Shown here one piece after another: positions 17,104 to 25,299 of a stretch of 64,000 nucleotides of DNA. Both the position numbers and the translations under genes were made by a program. The DNA lies in assembly GCA_013151645.1 (NCBI GenBank), contig JAADHU010000069.1, positions 62,001 to 126,000 of the forward strand, written 5' to 3'. Position 1 is the stretch's first letter. Every line of letters begins with the position of its first letter. The notes under the pieces were generated by a model that was given only the letters and a program-made list of their open reading frames with translations, had not been told where the DNA came from and did no database searches. This stretch comes from Gammaproteobacteria bacterium. Lineage in GTDB: Bacteria > Pseudomonadota > Gammaproteobacteria > Steroidobacterales > Woeseiaceae.

Positions 17104-17394
17104 ATGAACAAGCGTCAAATCATTGTGGCTATCGCAAGCCTGTTTTTCGTCTCGGGCAGTTTCGCAGCCGAAAACGTTGACACCGCAGCCGCAAAAAAAG
17201 CGGCCGTGGAGGCGTGTACTGCCGGAGCAACTGAAAAATACGGAAGTGCGCAAGCGATCTCCAAACCGCGCAAGAAAAGCGTCGGCCGAACCCGCGGTTA
17301 CGGTGTCAAAATGCGCGTCGGTAAAAAGAAAAAGACGATTAACTGCATTGCTTCGAGCGACGGAGCGGTGTCATTTTTTAGCGGTAGTTTCTGA
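17104..17394 (+). CDS. Small exported basic protein, unknown
   Basis: 96 residues from ATG at 17104, with AGGAG seven bases upstream. Residues 1-21 are a signal peptide (ends SFAAE). The mature part is basic (clusters of Lys/Arg such as KPRKKS and GKKKKT) and has two cysteines (38 and 83) that could form a disulphide. I do not recognise a family. It is divergent from the TetR gene and shares its control region, so regulation by that repressor is possible. A strong G+C hairpin follows 15 bp after the stop. Confidence 0.6.
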   Translation: MNKRQIIVAIASLFFVSGSFAAENVDTAAAKKAAVEACTAGATEKYGSAQAISKPRKKSVGRTRGYGVKMRVGKKKKTINCIASSDGAVSFFSGSF

Positions 17395-17408
17395 CACTGG
17401 TTTTTCTT

Positions 17409-17438
17409 CCGGGCGGCGCCATGGCGGTGGCCGCCCGG
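17409..17438 (+). terminator. G+C-rich hairpin after the small exported protein gene
   Basis: CCGGGCGGC and GCCGCCCGG form a nine-base perfect stem around GCCATGGCGGTG. It sits 15 bp past the stop. The T-run precedes rather than follows the stem on this strand, so it may act as a terminator read from either side or as a 3'-end stabiliser. Confidence 0.5.
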
Positions 17439-17686
17439 TCGATTCGTCGTTCAAGACGGACAGTTCGACAATCCCGGCAATATCGTATAACGAGTCTCTT
17501 TTGCCGGGAAAATTTCCGAGTTTGAATACTCGGGCCGGCGAGTTTGGACAGTCGATGCTGTACATCGTCGGTCACGAAACGGTGGAGGTTTTCACGGTTG
17601 CTGCCAGCGCGGCCTGACGGTTTAACACCGACGCAGTGCGTCGTGTTGCCAGCCAGGGTGGCGACCAACAATGTCGCAGCGCTTTG

Positions 17687-18208
17687 TTAGCGTATATCGA
17701 CAATCAGCTGCAGGAAGACGAGGCCTTTAATGCTGTATTTTGGAAAGGGCGGGACCACGGTTGCACGAATGTTGAGCCGCGAAGCAAAGCTCGTCTGGAT
17801 GGAGGGCAGCAAGTAGGGAACGATGTACGAGCCTGCCTTGGTCTTGAATTCATTTTCATACAGCAGGCCGACTTTGAAACCGAAGTCGAGGTATTGCAGT
17901 ACGGGGCGGTATACGCCAAACCCGCCAGCCACGGCCATGTCTGAGTAAGAATCCTTATAAACATCCAGTTCCCAGTACTTGTTCCAACCGTTCAGGATGG
18001 CTTTCTCACTCCGGCTGGTGCCGCTGGATTTTTCGATGCCAAGCCCCCAGCTCTGCTGGTTTGTGTTCTTGCCCTTATCGAAATGAAGCGCGAATCCGTT
18101 GAGATGCACCTTGTAGTTAACCGTGGTAGTGACCGATTCCTGGGCCAGTGAGATCGAAAATAACATCGAAAGCAACGCGATTAGGCACGGTCTGACTTGT
18201 TTGTTCAC
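17687..18208 (-). CDS. Exported protein, probable small beta-barrel, unknown
   Basis: 173 residues from ATG at 18208. A signal peptide ends near residue 22 (ISLAQES). The rest alternates polar and hydrophobic residues in short strands rich in Tyr, Phe and Gly (VNYKVHLNGFALHF, LDFGFKVGLLYENEF, SYIVPYLLPSI), which suggests an outer-membrane beta-barrel of about eight strands or a secreted beta-sandwich. It ends QLIVDIR rather than in a terminal Phe, which is less usual for Bam substrates. No family is recognised. The upstream gene is divergent with a 259-bp gap; 292 bp lie between this gene's end and the previous gene's end. Confidence 0.55.
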   Translation of the reverse strand: MNKQVRPCLIALLSMLFSISLAQESVTTTVNYKVHLNGFALHFDKGKNTNQQSWGLGIEKSSGTSRSEKAILNGWNKYWELDVYKDSYSDMAVAGGFGVYRPVLQYLDFGFKVGLLYENEFKTKAGSYIVPYLLPSIQTSFASRLNIRATVVPPFPKYSIKGLVFLQLIVDIR

Positions 18209-18295
18209 GACGACCTCGAATACTCCAGTGGCGAACCGGTAACATCTGAGAGAAGAGCCTGGTTCACGGTCAGGGTTTCAGTTGCAGGACACGGC

Positions 18296-18314
18296 GCGTT
18301 TATCGATAAAACGC
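18296..18314. promoter_or_regulatory. Inverted repeat in divergent intergenic region
   Basis: GCGTTTATCGATAAAACGC is an almost perfect palindrome in the gap between the barrel-like gene and the amidohydrolase operon. It could be an operator for either gene. No regulator can be assigned. Confidence 0.35.
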
Positions 18315-18467
18315 AACGCTCATGCTATCAATTTGAGTTACAAGTCGATAGGCGGAAGTATTGAGTCAACGGCCGGCACCACTTGCTCGTATTTCCGAAC
18401 GTGAAGCGGCGCCCATTCAGTAGTAAAGTGGCGTCGACAAGCGCGGAATGACTGAGGGGAAATTTTT

Positions 18468-19835
18468 GTGAGCAGATTTATTGTTGTATTGCTGAGTGCG
18501 GCTTTCTGGTTGACCGCCTGCACTAAGGATGTGGCCGACGATGAAACGTCCGTGCCGTTCGCCGGCCGCTACCAGCCATTGCCCGGTGTCACGACGCTGT
18601 TGCGTGGTGCGACGATATTGACGGGCACGGGTTCCCGGCTCGAGAACGCGGATGTGTTGTTGAGTGACGGCAAAATCGTTGCAGTCGGCATCGACCTGGA
18701 TGCTGAAGGCGCAGAAGTGATTGATGCCAGCGATAAATGGATTACGCCGGGCGTAATCGATATTCACTCCCATCTCGGTGTCTACGCATCGCCCGGCACG
18801 GCATCAAGTTCAGACGGTAACGAGGCGACGGCGCCCGTTACGGCGCAGGTTTGGGCCGAGCATAGTGTCTGGCCGCAAGATCCAGGTTTTGTGACGGCAT
18901 TGGCCGGTGGTGTTACGTCGCTGCAGATTCTGCCGGGTTCTGCCAACCTGATCGGCGGGCGCGGCATCACGCTGAAAAATGTGCCGGGACGCGATGTGCA
19001 GAGCATGAAATTTCCCGGCGCGCCGTATGGCCTGAAGATGGCCTGCGGTGAGAATCCGAAGCGCGTCTACGGCGGCCGCGGCATGGCCCCGTCGACCCGA
19101 ATGGGTAATGTTGCCGGTTATCGTGCGGCATGGATCGCGGCGGCGGACTACCGCGACAAGATGGAGGCCGCCGCCAACGGCGAGGGCGAGCCGCCCATGC
19201 GCGATCTCAATCTCGAAACGCTGGTTGGCGTGCTGGACGGGGAGATTCTTGTCCACAATCATTGTTATCGGGCCGATGAAATGTCGGTGATGCTCGATCT
19301 TGCCGATGAGTTCGGTTACAAGATTACGGCTTTTCACCATGCGGTTGAGGCCTACAAGATTGGCGATCTCCTCGCTGAGAACGGTACCTGCGCCGCCATG
19401 TGGGCGGACTGGTGGGGCTTCAAGATGGAAGCTTATGACGGTATTCGCGAGAATGCCGCCCTGGTGGACCAGGCCGGCGCCTGTGCGATCATTCATTCCG
19501 ACGATGCCATCGGCATACAGCAACTAAACCAGGAGACCGCCAAGGTCATGGGTGCGGCGGCTCGCGCTGGTATTGATATACCGCCGGAGCACGCGATTCA
19601 ATGGATTACCCGTAACGTCGCCACGGCGCTCGGTATCGCCGATGAGGTCGGTACACTCGAGCCGGGGAAAATGGCCGATGTGGTTGTCTGGAATGGCAGC
19701 CCATTTAGTGTTTATACAAGAGCAGAGCGTGTCTACATCGATGGTGCGCTGGTCTACGACCGCAATAATCCGGCCGGGAATCCGGTGACCGATTTCTCGC
19801 TTGGAACGTCTTCGTTGACGGGAGGTGCCCGATGA
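18468..19835 (+). CDS. Amidohydrolase lipoprotein (imidazolonepropionase-like), first of a pair
   Basis: 455 residues from GTG at 18468, preceded by GAGGGGA. The leader has lipobox LTAC (Cys18). The composite beta domain starts at residue 44 (LLRGATIL), and VIDIHSHLG carries the HxH metal motif. Later ligands expected for this superfamily are present: HNHCY, a FHH segment and IHSDDA with the catalytic Asp. The C-terminus closes with LEPGKMADVVVWNG, the usual composite-domain ending. Members hydrolyse cyclic amides or dipeptides (Xaa-Pro, Xaa-Arg). The next gene overlaps by four bases, so the two products are probably made together and may form a complex on the envelope. Confidence 0.85.
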   Translation: MSRFIVVLLSAAFWLTACTKDVADDETSVPFAGRYQPLPGVTTLLRGATILTGTGSRLENADVLLSDGKIVAVGIDLDAEGAEVIDASDKWITPGVIDIHSHLGVYASPGTASSSDGNEATAPVTAQVWAEHSVWPQDPGFVTALAGGVTSLQILPGSANLIGGRGITLKNVPGRDVQSMKFPGAPYGLKMACGENPKRVYGGRGMAPSTRMGNVAGYRAAWIAAADYRDKMEAAANGEGEPPMRDLNLETLVGVLDGEILVHNHCYRADEMSVMLDLADEFGYKITAFHHAVEAYKIGDLLAENGTCAAMWADWWGFKMEAYDGIRENAALVDQAGACAIIHSDDAIGIQQLNQETAKVMGAAARAGIDIPPEHAIQWITRNVATALGIADEVGTLEPGKMADVVVWNGSPFSVYTRAERVYIDGALVYDRNNPAGNPVTDFSLGTSSLTGGAR

Positions 19836-21136
19836 ATCATTCAATGTCGAAACTCGCTGTCCTGATGATCTTCCTTAGCGGTCCGGTATGCGCACAAACG
19901 ACGGCTGTCATCGGCGGGACCGTGCACACGGCCGGGCCCGCCGGTACGATCGAAAATGCGACTGTTATTATCGAAGACGGCGTCATTACGGCCGTTGGCA
20001 AGAATATCGCGACGCCGAGCGGCGCGATTATCGTCAACGCTACGGGCAAGTTTGTAACACCGGGTCTTTTTACGCCGTTTGGTCAACTTGGACTCGTGGA
20101 AGTCGGCAACTCGGCCGGACCGCTCGACGCAGTGCAGCGTGGTGATCAGTTCACGGCAGGCTTCGATATCGCCGATGCGTTCAACCCGCGTTCGACGCTG
20201 ATCGCCATCAATCGTATTGAAGGGGTCACTCGTGCACTGATTGCGCCGCGATCGCAGGGGGCGGACGGTGAAGGTCACACCAGTCATGTCATTTCCGGTT
20301 TGGCCGCGGTTGTGAACCTTGGCGATCAATCCGCGCCTATCGACAAGCGTGCCGCTGCGTTGGTCGTGAATCTTGGCGAGCAAGGTGCCGGCCTGGCCGG
20401 CACGTCACGTGTATCGGCGCTACTCGTCTTGCGCAATGCGCTCGATGAAGCGCTCGACTATCGAGCCAATAAGAATGCCTTTGAACGCGGTCAGCGGCGC
20501 GACTACAACTACAGCGTTGCGGATCTTGAAGCGCTACAAGGTGTCTTGATGGGCGACATTCCCTTGCTTGCGCACGTTGAGCGCGCGAGCGATATCGAGG
20601 TATTGATACGGCTTGCAGCACAATACAACATCCGCGCTATCGTCAAGGGCGGTACGGAAGCATGGATGATCGCCGATCAGTTGGCCGCCGCCGATATCCC
20701 GGTTCTTATGGGCCCGACGGCTAACTTACCCTCCAGCTTCGACCGGATTAACGCCCGCCGTGATGCGGCCGGTCTGTTAATCGAGGCCGGCGTGAAGGTC
20801 GGCTTCGTGGGGTCGCAAAGCCAAACACACAATGCACGCAACATCACACAATCGGCTGGCAACGCGGTGTCGGAAGGATTGTCCTGGGATGAGGCCCTGC
20901 GGGCAATTACTCTGGCGCCGGCGGAAATTTACGGTCTTGCGGATCAGATCGGCAGCATCGAGGCAGGCAAACAGGCCGATATCGTCATTTGGCCTGGCGA
21001 CCCTCTGGAACTGACTAACTACCCGGAAAAAGTGTTCATTAACGGCGATGCGATTCCGATGATCAGTCGACAGACGCTGCTGCGTGATCGGTATATGCAA
21101 ACGGAAACGGGCAAGCCACCGGCCTTTCGACACTAG
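19832..21136 (+). CDS. Amidohydrolase homologue lacking HxH, second of a pair
   Basis: 434 residues; the ATG at 19832 overlaps the preceding stop by four bases (ATGA), which implies translational coupling. A Sec signal peptide ends PVCAQ. The fold is the same as its neighbour (TAVIGGTVHTAG at the start, EAGKQADIVIWPGDPLEL at the end), but the first metal motif is missing: where HxH should stand the sequence reads GLFTPFGQLG. LAHVERA remains, while the HH and SDD segments are replaced by KGGTEAW and GSQSQT. It is likely a non-hydrolytic partner or a metal-independent form. The stop codon lies in repeat copy B. Confidence 0.82.
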   Translation: MNHSMSKLAVLMIFLSGPVCAQTTAVIGGTVHTAGPAGTIENATVIIEDGVITAVGKNIATPSGAIIVNATGKFVTPGLFTPFGQLGLVEVGNSAGPLDAVQRGDQFTAGFDIADAFNPRSTLIAINRIEGVTRALIAPRSQGADGEGHTSHVISGLAAVVNLGDQSAPIDKRAAALVVNLGEQGAGLAGTSRVSALLVLRNALDEALDYRANKNAFERGQRRDYNYSVADLEALQGVLMGDIPLLAHVERASDIEVLIRLAAQYNIRAIVKGGTEAWMIADQLAAADIPVLMGPTANLPSSFDRINARRDAAGLLIEAGVKVGFVGSQSQTHNARNITQSAGNAVSEGLSWDEALRAITLAPAEIYGLADQIGSIEAGKQADIVIWPGDPLELTNYPEKVFINGDAIPMISRQTLLRDRYMQTETGKPPAFRH

Positions 21137-21212
21137 CAGCCTGTTGAAAAACACCGTTTTTCGAATTGCGGTGTTGAAAATACCATGGATGGTTTTTTCA
21201 ACAGACTGCTAG
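21133..21212 (+). repeat. Palindromic element, copy B (80 bp)
   Basis: CTAG, then CAGCCTGTTGAAAAA, a central CACCG/CGGTG stem, and the inverted end TTTTTTCAACAGACTG followed by CTAG. It is the reverse complement of copy A with the internal block removed at a CGAAAAACG repeat. The TAG at 21134-21136 is the stop of the second amidohydrolase gene. The whole unit can fold into one long hairpin. Confidence 0.75.
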
Positions 21213-21310
21213 ATAGCGAATAGCGACGACAGGATGCGCCGATAGCGAAGCGGCGTGAATCTGCACGATCCGGGGTCTTTATTGCGGCTCGTGCTGTTCC
21301 GTGCTCAAAT

Positions 21311-22129
21311 TTGCGGGTGGAGCTATCGTCAACCGACCTGATTGTCTTAAAGGAAGCCTATGCAAGGCTTGAGAATCCTTCGCTTGCCATTCGCTTGAGT
21401 TCCGCGGTCGGCATGCCCGTGGAAACCGTCGCGAAACAGCTGGCGAAAAAAGCGCCGCAGGCAGTCATGGACGTGGTTGACAACTCGACTCGCAAGGCTA
21501 TTGAGTTTGTCATGCGAAATACGGTGCGTACCTTAACGCAGGAGGAACACACAGCGGCCAGCCCGCGTATGCATCAGGCCGCCGCCGCGACAACTGGCGC
21601 TGTCTCCGGTTTCTTCGGCATTCATGCGCTAGTGGTGGAATTGCCGGTGACCACCGGCATCATGTTTCGCTCGATCGTTGACATCGCGCGGGCAGAAGGT
21701 GAGTCGCCGCAGGACGACGAAACGATCATTAACGCAATGCAGGTTTTTACGATGGGCAGTGGTCTGTCCGACAAAGACGATGCGGCCGAAACATCCTACT
21801 ACGGCGCACGTCTCGCACTTGGCAAAGCAGTAACCGACGCCCTGCAGTATCTCGCATCACAAGGTGTTCCCAACGCCGGCGCGCCGGTGTTGATGCGCCT
21901 GGTTGCGGTGATCGCACATCGATTTGGCATGGTCGTCACGCAAAAAGCGATGGCTCAAGCATTACCCATTGTCGGTGCCGTGGGTGGTGGACTGGTCAAT
22001 ACGATGTTCATATCGCACTTTCAGGATATGGCGCGTGGACACTTTTCGATCAGACGGCTGGAACGGCAATACGGAGTTGACAAGGTCCGGGAGTCGTACC
22101 AATTGCTGATCGAAGATGACGGCGAATAG
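21311..22129 (+). CDS. EcsC family protein
   Basis: About 272 residues if TTG at 21311 is used; GTG two codons later is an equal choice and neither has a ribosome site. The protein matches the EcsC family: an amphipathic helical N-terminus (MPVETVAKQLAKKAPQAVMD), a Gly/Ala-rich middle (HQAAAATTGAVSGFFGIHAL) with TTGIMFRSIVDIARAEGE, and a C-terminus with PIVGAVGGGLVNTMF and FQDMARGHF. Some segments are hydrophobic enough to touch a membrane. EcsC of Bacillus is encoded with an ABC transporter, but here no transporter is next to it, and its role is unknown. Confidence 0.75.
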   Translation: MRVELSSTDLIVLKEAYARLENPSLAIRLSSAVGMPVETVAKQLAKKAPQAVMDVVDNSTRKAIEFVMRNTVRTLTQEEHTAASPRMHQAAAATTGAVSGFFGIHALVVELPVTTGIMFRSIVDIARAEGESPQDDETIINAMQVFTMGSGLSDKDDAAETSYYGARLALGKAVTDALQYLASQGVPNAGAPVLMRLVAVIAHRFGMVVTQKAMAQALPIVGAVGGGLVNTMFISHFQDMARGHFSIRRLERQYGVDKVRESYQLLIEDDGE

Positions 22130-22132
22130 TTA

Positions 22133-22450
22133 TTACTGAGGAACACCGTTAACAATGACCTGATCGTTAATGTTGTCGACCTGAACAAAGCTGTCGTAGA
22201 AAGTGACGGTGGCTTCTGCGTAGTGTTCTTTCATAAATTCGTACCACTCCGGTGTATACCAGGCCTCGGCATCTTCGCGGGTATTCCAGATGTATATGCC
22301 ACCCAACCCTGCCGAACCGGAGACGTAGTACTTCATCAGCAATCCATCGGCTTTGGCGGCGACAAATTTCGGGGTCGAACTCAAACTCAGCTTGACCATT
22401 TCATCGTGATCCGGCTCGGCTATCTGCATTTGTACAACGGCTACATACAT
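22133..22450 (-). CDS. YdhR-like ABM-fold putative monooxygenase
   Basis: 105 residues from ATG at 22450. The dimeric alpha+beta barrel pattern shows as VAVVQMQIAEPDHDEM, LLMKYYVSGSAGLGGIYIWNTREDAEAWYT and VTFYDSFVQVDN. E. coli YdhR and similar small proteins have this layout and are guessed to be monooxygenases, though no cofactor site can be named. It has no signal peptide. It converges with the EcsC gene (only three bases apart) and ends a run downstream of the S9 peptidase gene on the minus strand, 20 bp from it. Confidence 0.72.
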   Translation of the reverse strand: MYVAVVQMQIAEPDHDEMVKLSLSSTPKFVAAKADGLLMKYYVSGSAGLGGIYIWNTREDAEAWYTPEWYEFMKEHYAEATVTFYDSFVQVDNINDQVIVNGVPQ

Positions 22451-22470
22451 TATTACTGCTCCTTCTGGCT

Positions 22471-24624
22471 TTATTTGCCGTAACCCTCAGGCAATTCGAA
22501 ATCGAGGTTTTCCAGCAGAAACGCCCATCGATCGGCATACTCCTCGATAACCTTGTCCGTAGGGACACCGGCACCGTGGCCGGCCCGGGTCTCAATGCGA
22601 ATCAATACCGGCGCATCACCGGCCTGTGCTGCTTGCAGCGCCGCCGCGTATTTGAAACTGTGGCCGGGAACGACACGGTCGTCCGTGTCCGCCGTGGTGA
22701 CGAGAACGGCCGGGTAATGCGTTTCCGGTTCAATGTTGTGATAGGGCGAATAGGCGTACAGCGCCTTGAATTCCTCCGGGTCGTCGGCCGAACCGTAATC
22801 ATCAACCCAAAAACGACCGGCGGTAAACTTCTGGAAGCGCAGCATGTCCATCACGCCAACAGCCGGGATCGCCGCGGCGAACAGTTCCGGACGTTGATTG
22901 GTCACGGCGCCGACCAGCAGACCGCCGTTGCTGCCGCCGAAAATGGCCAGTTTTCCCGGATTCGTATAGTTCTCTTCGATCAGGTACTCGCCGGCGGCAA
23001 TAAAATCGTCGAATACGTTTTGTTTGTTCAGCCGCGTACCGGCCTGGTGCCATTCCTCTCCATATTCACCGCCGCCGCGCAAATTGGCGACTGCGTATAT
23101 GCCGCCCATTTCCATCCATGCGAGCCTCGTGATCGAGAAGCTCGGCTGTATGGATATATTGAAGCCGCCATAACCGTACAACAACGTGGGCCGATCGCCG
23201 TCGCGTACGACATCTTTGCGATGCGAAATAAACATCGGTACGCGTGTGCCATCCCTGGACTCATAGAAGACCTGTTCGACCGTATAGTCGTCGCTGTTGA
23301 AGTCCACTGCGGATCGTTTAAATATTTCGACTTCACCGCTGACGACATTCAGCCGATTGATGGTTGGTGGTGTGTCGAAGCTCTCGTAACGAAAGAATGT
23401 TTCGGCATCGTCAACTCGGCCACTGAATCCCGATGCAGTACCGATACCCGGCAAGTCTACGGAGCCGACTTGTTTGCCATCGGTGTCGAAAATTCTTACC
23501 AGTGACCAGGCGTCCTGCATGTATTCCCCGATTATGCGCCCACCGACGAGACTGGCGCTCGACAACACGTCGATGTTTTGTGGAATCACTTCGCGCCGTA
23601 AATCAGGGTTGTTCACATCGATCGCGATCAGGCGTCCGCGTGGTGCAGCTTCGTTGGTTCGAAAATAGAGCTCGTTGTCAACGTTGCCAATCAGGGTGTA
23701 GTCGAAGTCAAATCCTTCAATCAGCATGACGGGCTGCGCACCGTCGGTTTGCAAATCCTGGTAGGCAATCTGGTAGCGATCGTCGGTACCCTTCCACACG
23801 GTGATGACGAGATACCGGCCATCGTCCGTCACGTTTGCGCTATAGCCCCAGTCCGGGTGCTCCGGATGAGTGTAAACCAGGCGGTCATCCGCCTGCTTGT
23901 CGCCAATACGGTGAAAATAGACGGCCTGGTTCTTGTTCAGCGACTGGAATTTTTCGTCGGCGCCGGTCGCCGGGTAACGACTGTAGTAAAAACCCGAGCC
24001 GTCTGCGGTCCAGGACAAGCCGGTAAACTTCAGCCACTCAAGTTTGTCGTCCAGCACTTCGCCGCTTTCGATACTCATGATGCGCGCGATTCGCCAGTCC
24101 GAACCTCCGTCCTGAACCAGGTAGGCGAAATAGTCGCCTGTGGGGCTTGGGAAATAACTGGCCAATGCGATCGTGCCGTCGTCCGACCAGGTATTCGGAT
24201 CGATCAACAGCTCGGGTTCGTCCTGCAGGGAGTCCTGCCGATAGACGACTTCCTGATTCTGCAGCCCATCGTTGTAGCTGTAAAAATATCGACCACCCTT
24301 TTTCTGTGGCAGTCCGTAACGCTCGTAATCCCACAAAGCCTCGAGCCGCGCGCGTATCGGTTCACGTTCCTTGATCGTCGCGAGATAAGCAAAGGTCAGT
24401 TCATTTTCACTATCGACCCACTGTTTGACCGTCTCGCTCTCGCGCACGTCATCCTCGAGCCAGCGGTAGGGGTCGGCCACAATAGTGCCGTGATAGTCAT
24501 CGGTTTGATCGATAGTGGCTGTCGGTGGGTATTTGATAGCGGCCGTCTCCGGTAAAGGTGTGTCGTTGCCACAAGCGGTAAGGAGCAAAGCGGCCAAGAG
24601 AACTAACAGGCTGTGCGAATTCAT
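22471..24624 (-). CDS. Prolyl oligopeptidase (S9A), lipoprotein
   Basis: 717 residues from ATG at 24624; this start gives a lipoprotein leader with LLTAC (Cys18), while the open frame upstream adds only unrelated sequence. Residues 33-440 form the beta-propeller and the catalytic domain follows. The triad is Ser565 in GGSNGG, Asp649 in DTDDRVVPG and His683 in RAGHGAG, all in family contexts (also GGFNIS and LRGGGEYG). S9A enzymes cut after proline in peptides under about 30 residues; as a lipoprotein this one would act in the periplasm or on the cell surface. It fits the window's peptide-degrading repertoire. Confidence 0.93.
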   Translation of the reverse strand: MNSHSLLVLLAALLLTACGNDTPLPETAAIKYPPTATIDQTDDYHGTIVADPYRWLEDDVRESETVKQWVDSENELTFAYLATIKEREPIRARLEALWDYERYGLPQKKGGRYFYSYNDGLQNQEVVYRQDSLQDEPELLIDPNTWSDDGTIALASYFPSPTGDYFAYLVQDGGSDWRIARIMSIESGEVLDDKLEWLKFTGLSWTADGSGFYYSRYPATGADEKFQSLNKNQAVYFHRIGDKQADDRLVYTHPEHPDWGYSANVTDDGRYLVITVWKGTDDRYQIAYQDLQTDGAQPVMLIEGFDFDYTLIGNVDNELYFRTNEAAPRGRLIAIDVNNPDLRREVIPQNIDVLSSASLVGGRIIGEYMQDAWSLVRIFDTDGKQVGSVDLPGIGTASGFSGRVDDAETFFRYESFDTPPTINRLNVVSGEVEIFKRSAVDFNSDDYTVEQVFYESRDGTRVPMFISHRKDVVRDGDRPTLLYGYGGFNISIQPSFSITRLAWMEMGGIYAVANLRGGGEYGEEWHQAGTRLNKQNVFDDFIAAGEYLIEENYTNPGKLAIFGGSNGGLLVGAVTNQRPELFAAAIPAVGVMDMLRFQKFTAGRFWVDDYGSADDPEEFKALYAYSPYHNIEPETHYPAVLVTTADTDDRVVPGHSFKYAAALQAAQAGDAPVLIRIETRAGHGAGVPTDKVIEEYADRWAFLLENLDFELPEGYGK

Positions 24625-24872
24625 AATGAGCTTCTCTACAGGGTCATTGGAGGAAGTATAGTCCGGATAGAATGGCAGCAGATTTTTTTGGATCGCATAG
24701 TCATTCTCCGACATGAGCGCGCCAGGCGGTGTGGCGGCAATAATAGCAGACAAAACAGGTCCGCTTTTCGTCACGCTGACGGCGGAATTCGGGATATCTT
24801 CGATTGCTGTCCGGTAAGCGCATCTGTTTTGTTATAGTTGCGCACAATCCGGGCTTGATTCAGGTGGTCGGT

Positions 24873-25292
24873 ATGAACAACAAAATGTTACTCGCATTGT
24901 CGCTTACGATATTTCCAGTCGTGTCATTCGGTCAAGGGGCGCAGGGCTATCAATGCGCCATAGGAGATTTGCAACGAAGAGTTGAAATTCTCTACGAAGC
25001 CGGTGGCTCCGTTCCGTGTGAAGTTCACTACTATAAAAAGGCGGAAGCGGAAAACGAGCGGCAAGTACTTTGGCGGGCACTGAACGAGGAGGGCTATTGC
25101 GAAAGAAAAGCCCGGGAATTTGTCGTCAAGCTTGAAGGCATGGGTTGGAGTTGTGAAGAGATAGAGTCGGCGGTGCAGGAATCTGTAACGCGTACGGCAG
25201 ACAATCCTGAGCTCGGTGCCGGAGACGAACCGGTCGACGATACGGATGCACTCATGCCCGGTGAGGAACCCGCGCCCAGCGATAATCAATAG
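24873..25292 (+). CDS. Exported cysteine-containing protein, unknown
   Basis: 139 residues from ATG at 24873 after AGGTGG. A signal peptide ends VVSFGQ. The mature part has four cysteines (in YQCAIG, VPCEVHY, GYCERKA and WSCEEIE), spaced as for two disulphides, and an acidic tail (GAGDEPVDDTD). The helix between them is rich in Arg and Glu. I do not recognise the family. It reads in the same direction as rsgA, whose likely TTG start is seven bases after this stop, so the two genes may be co-transcribed. Confidence 0.6.
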   Translation: MNNKMLLALSLTIFPVVSFGQGAQGYQCAIGDLQRRVEILYEAGGSVPCEVHYYKKAEAENERQVLWRALNEEGYCERKAREFVVKLEGMGWSCEEIESAVQESVTRTADNPELGAGDEPVDDTDALMPGEEPAPSDNQ

Positions 25293-25299
25293 CGGGAAG

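Noticed and set aside
17371-17565. 64-codon minus-strand frame after the small basic exported protein
   Set aside because: Overlaps the end of a better-supported gene and the hairpin; no ribosome site identified.
18810-19523. 237-codon minus-strand frame opposite the first amidohydrolase
   Set aside because: Opposite a well-supported gene; no motif, no ribosome site.
22576-23505. 309-codon plus-strand open frame inside the S9 peptidase gene
   Set aside because: The minus strand encodes a complete prolyl oligopeptidase with all triad residues; this frame is a G+C-driven shadow.
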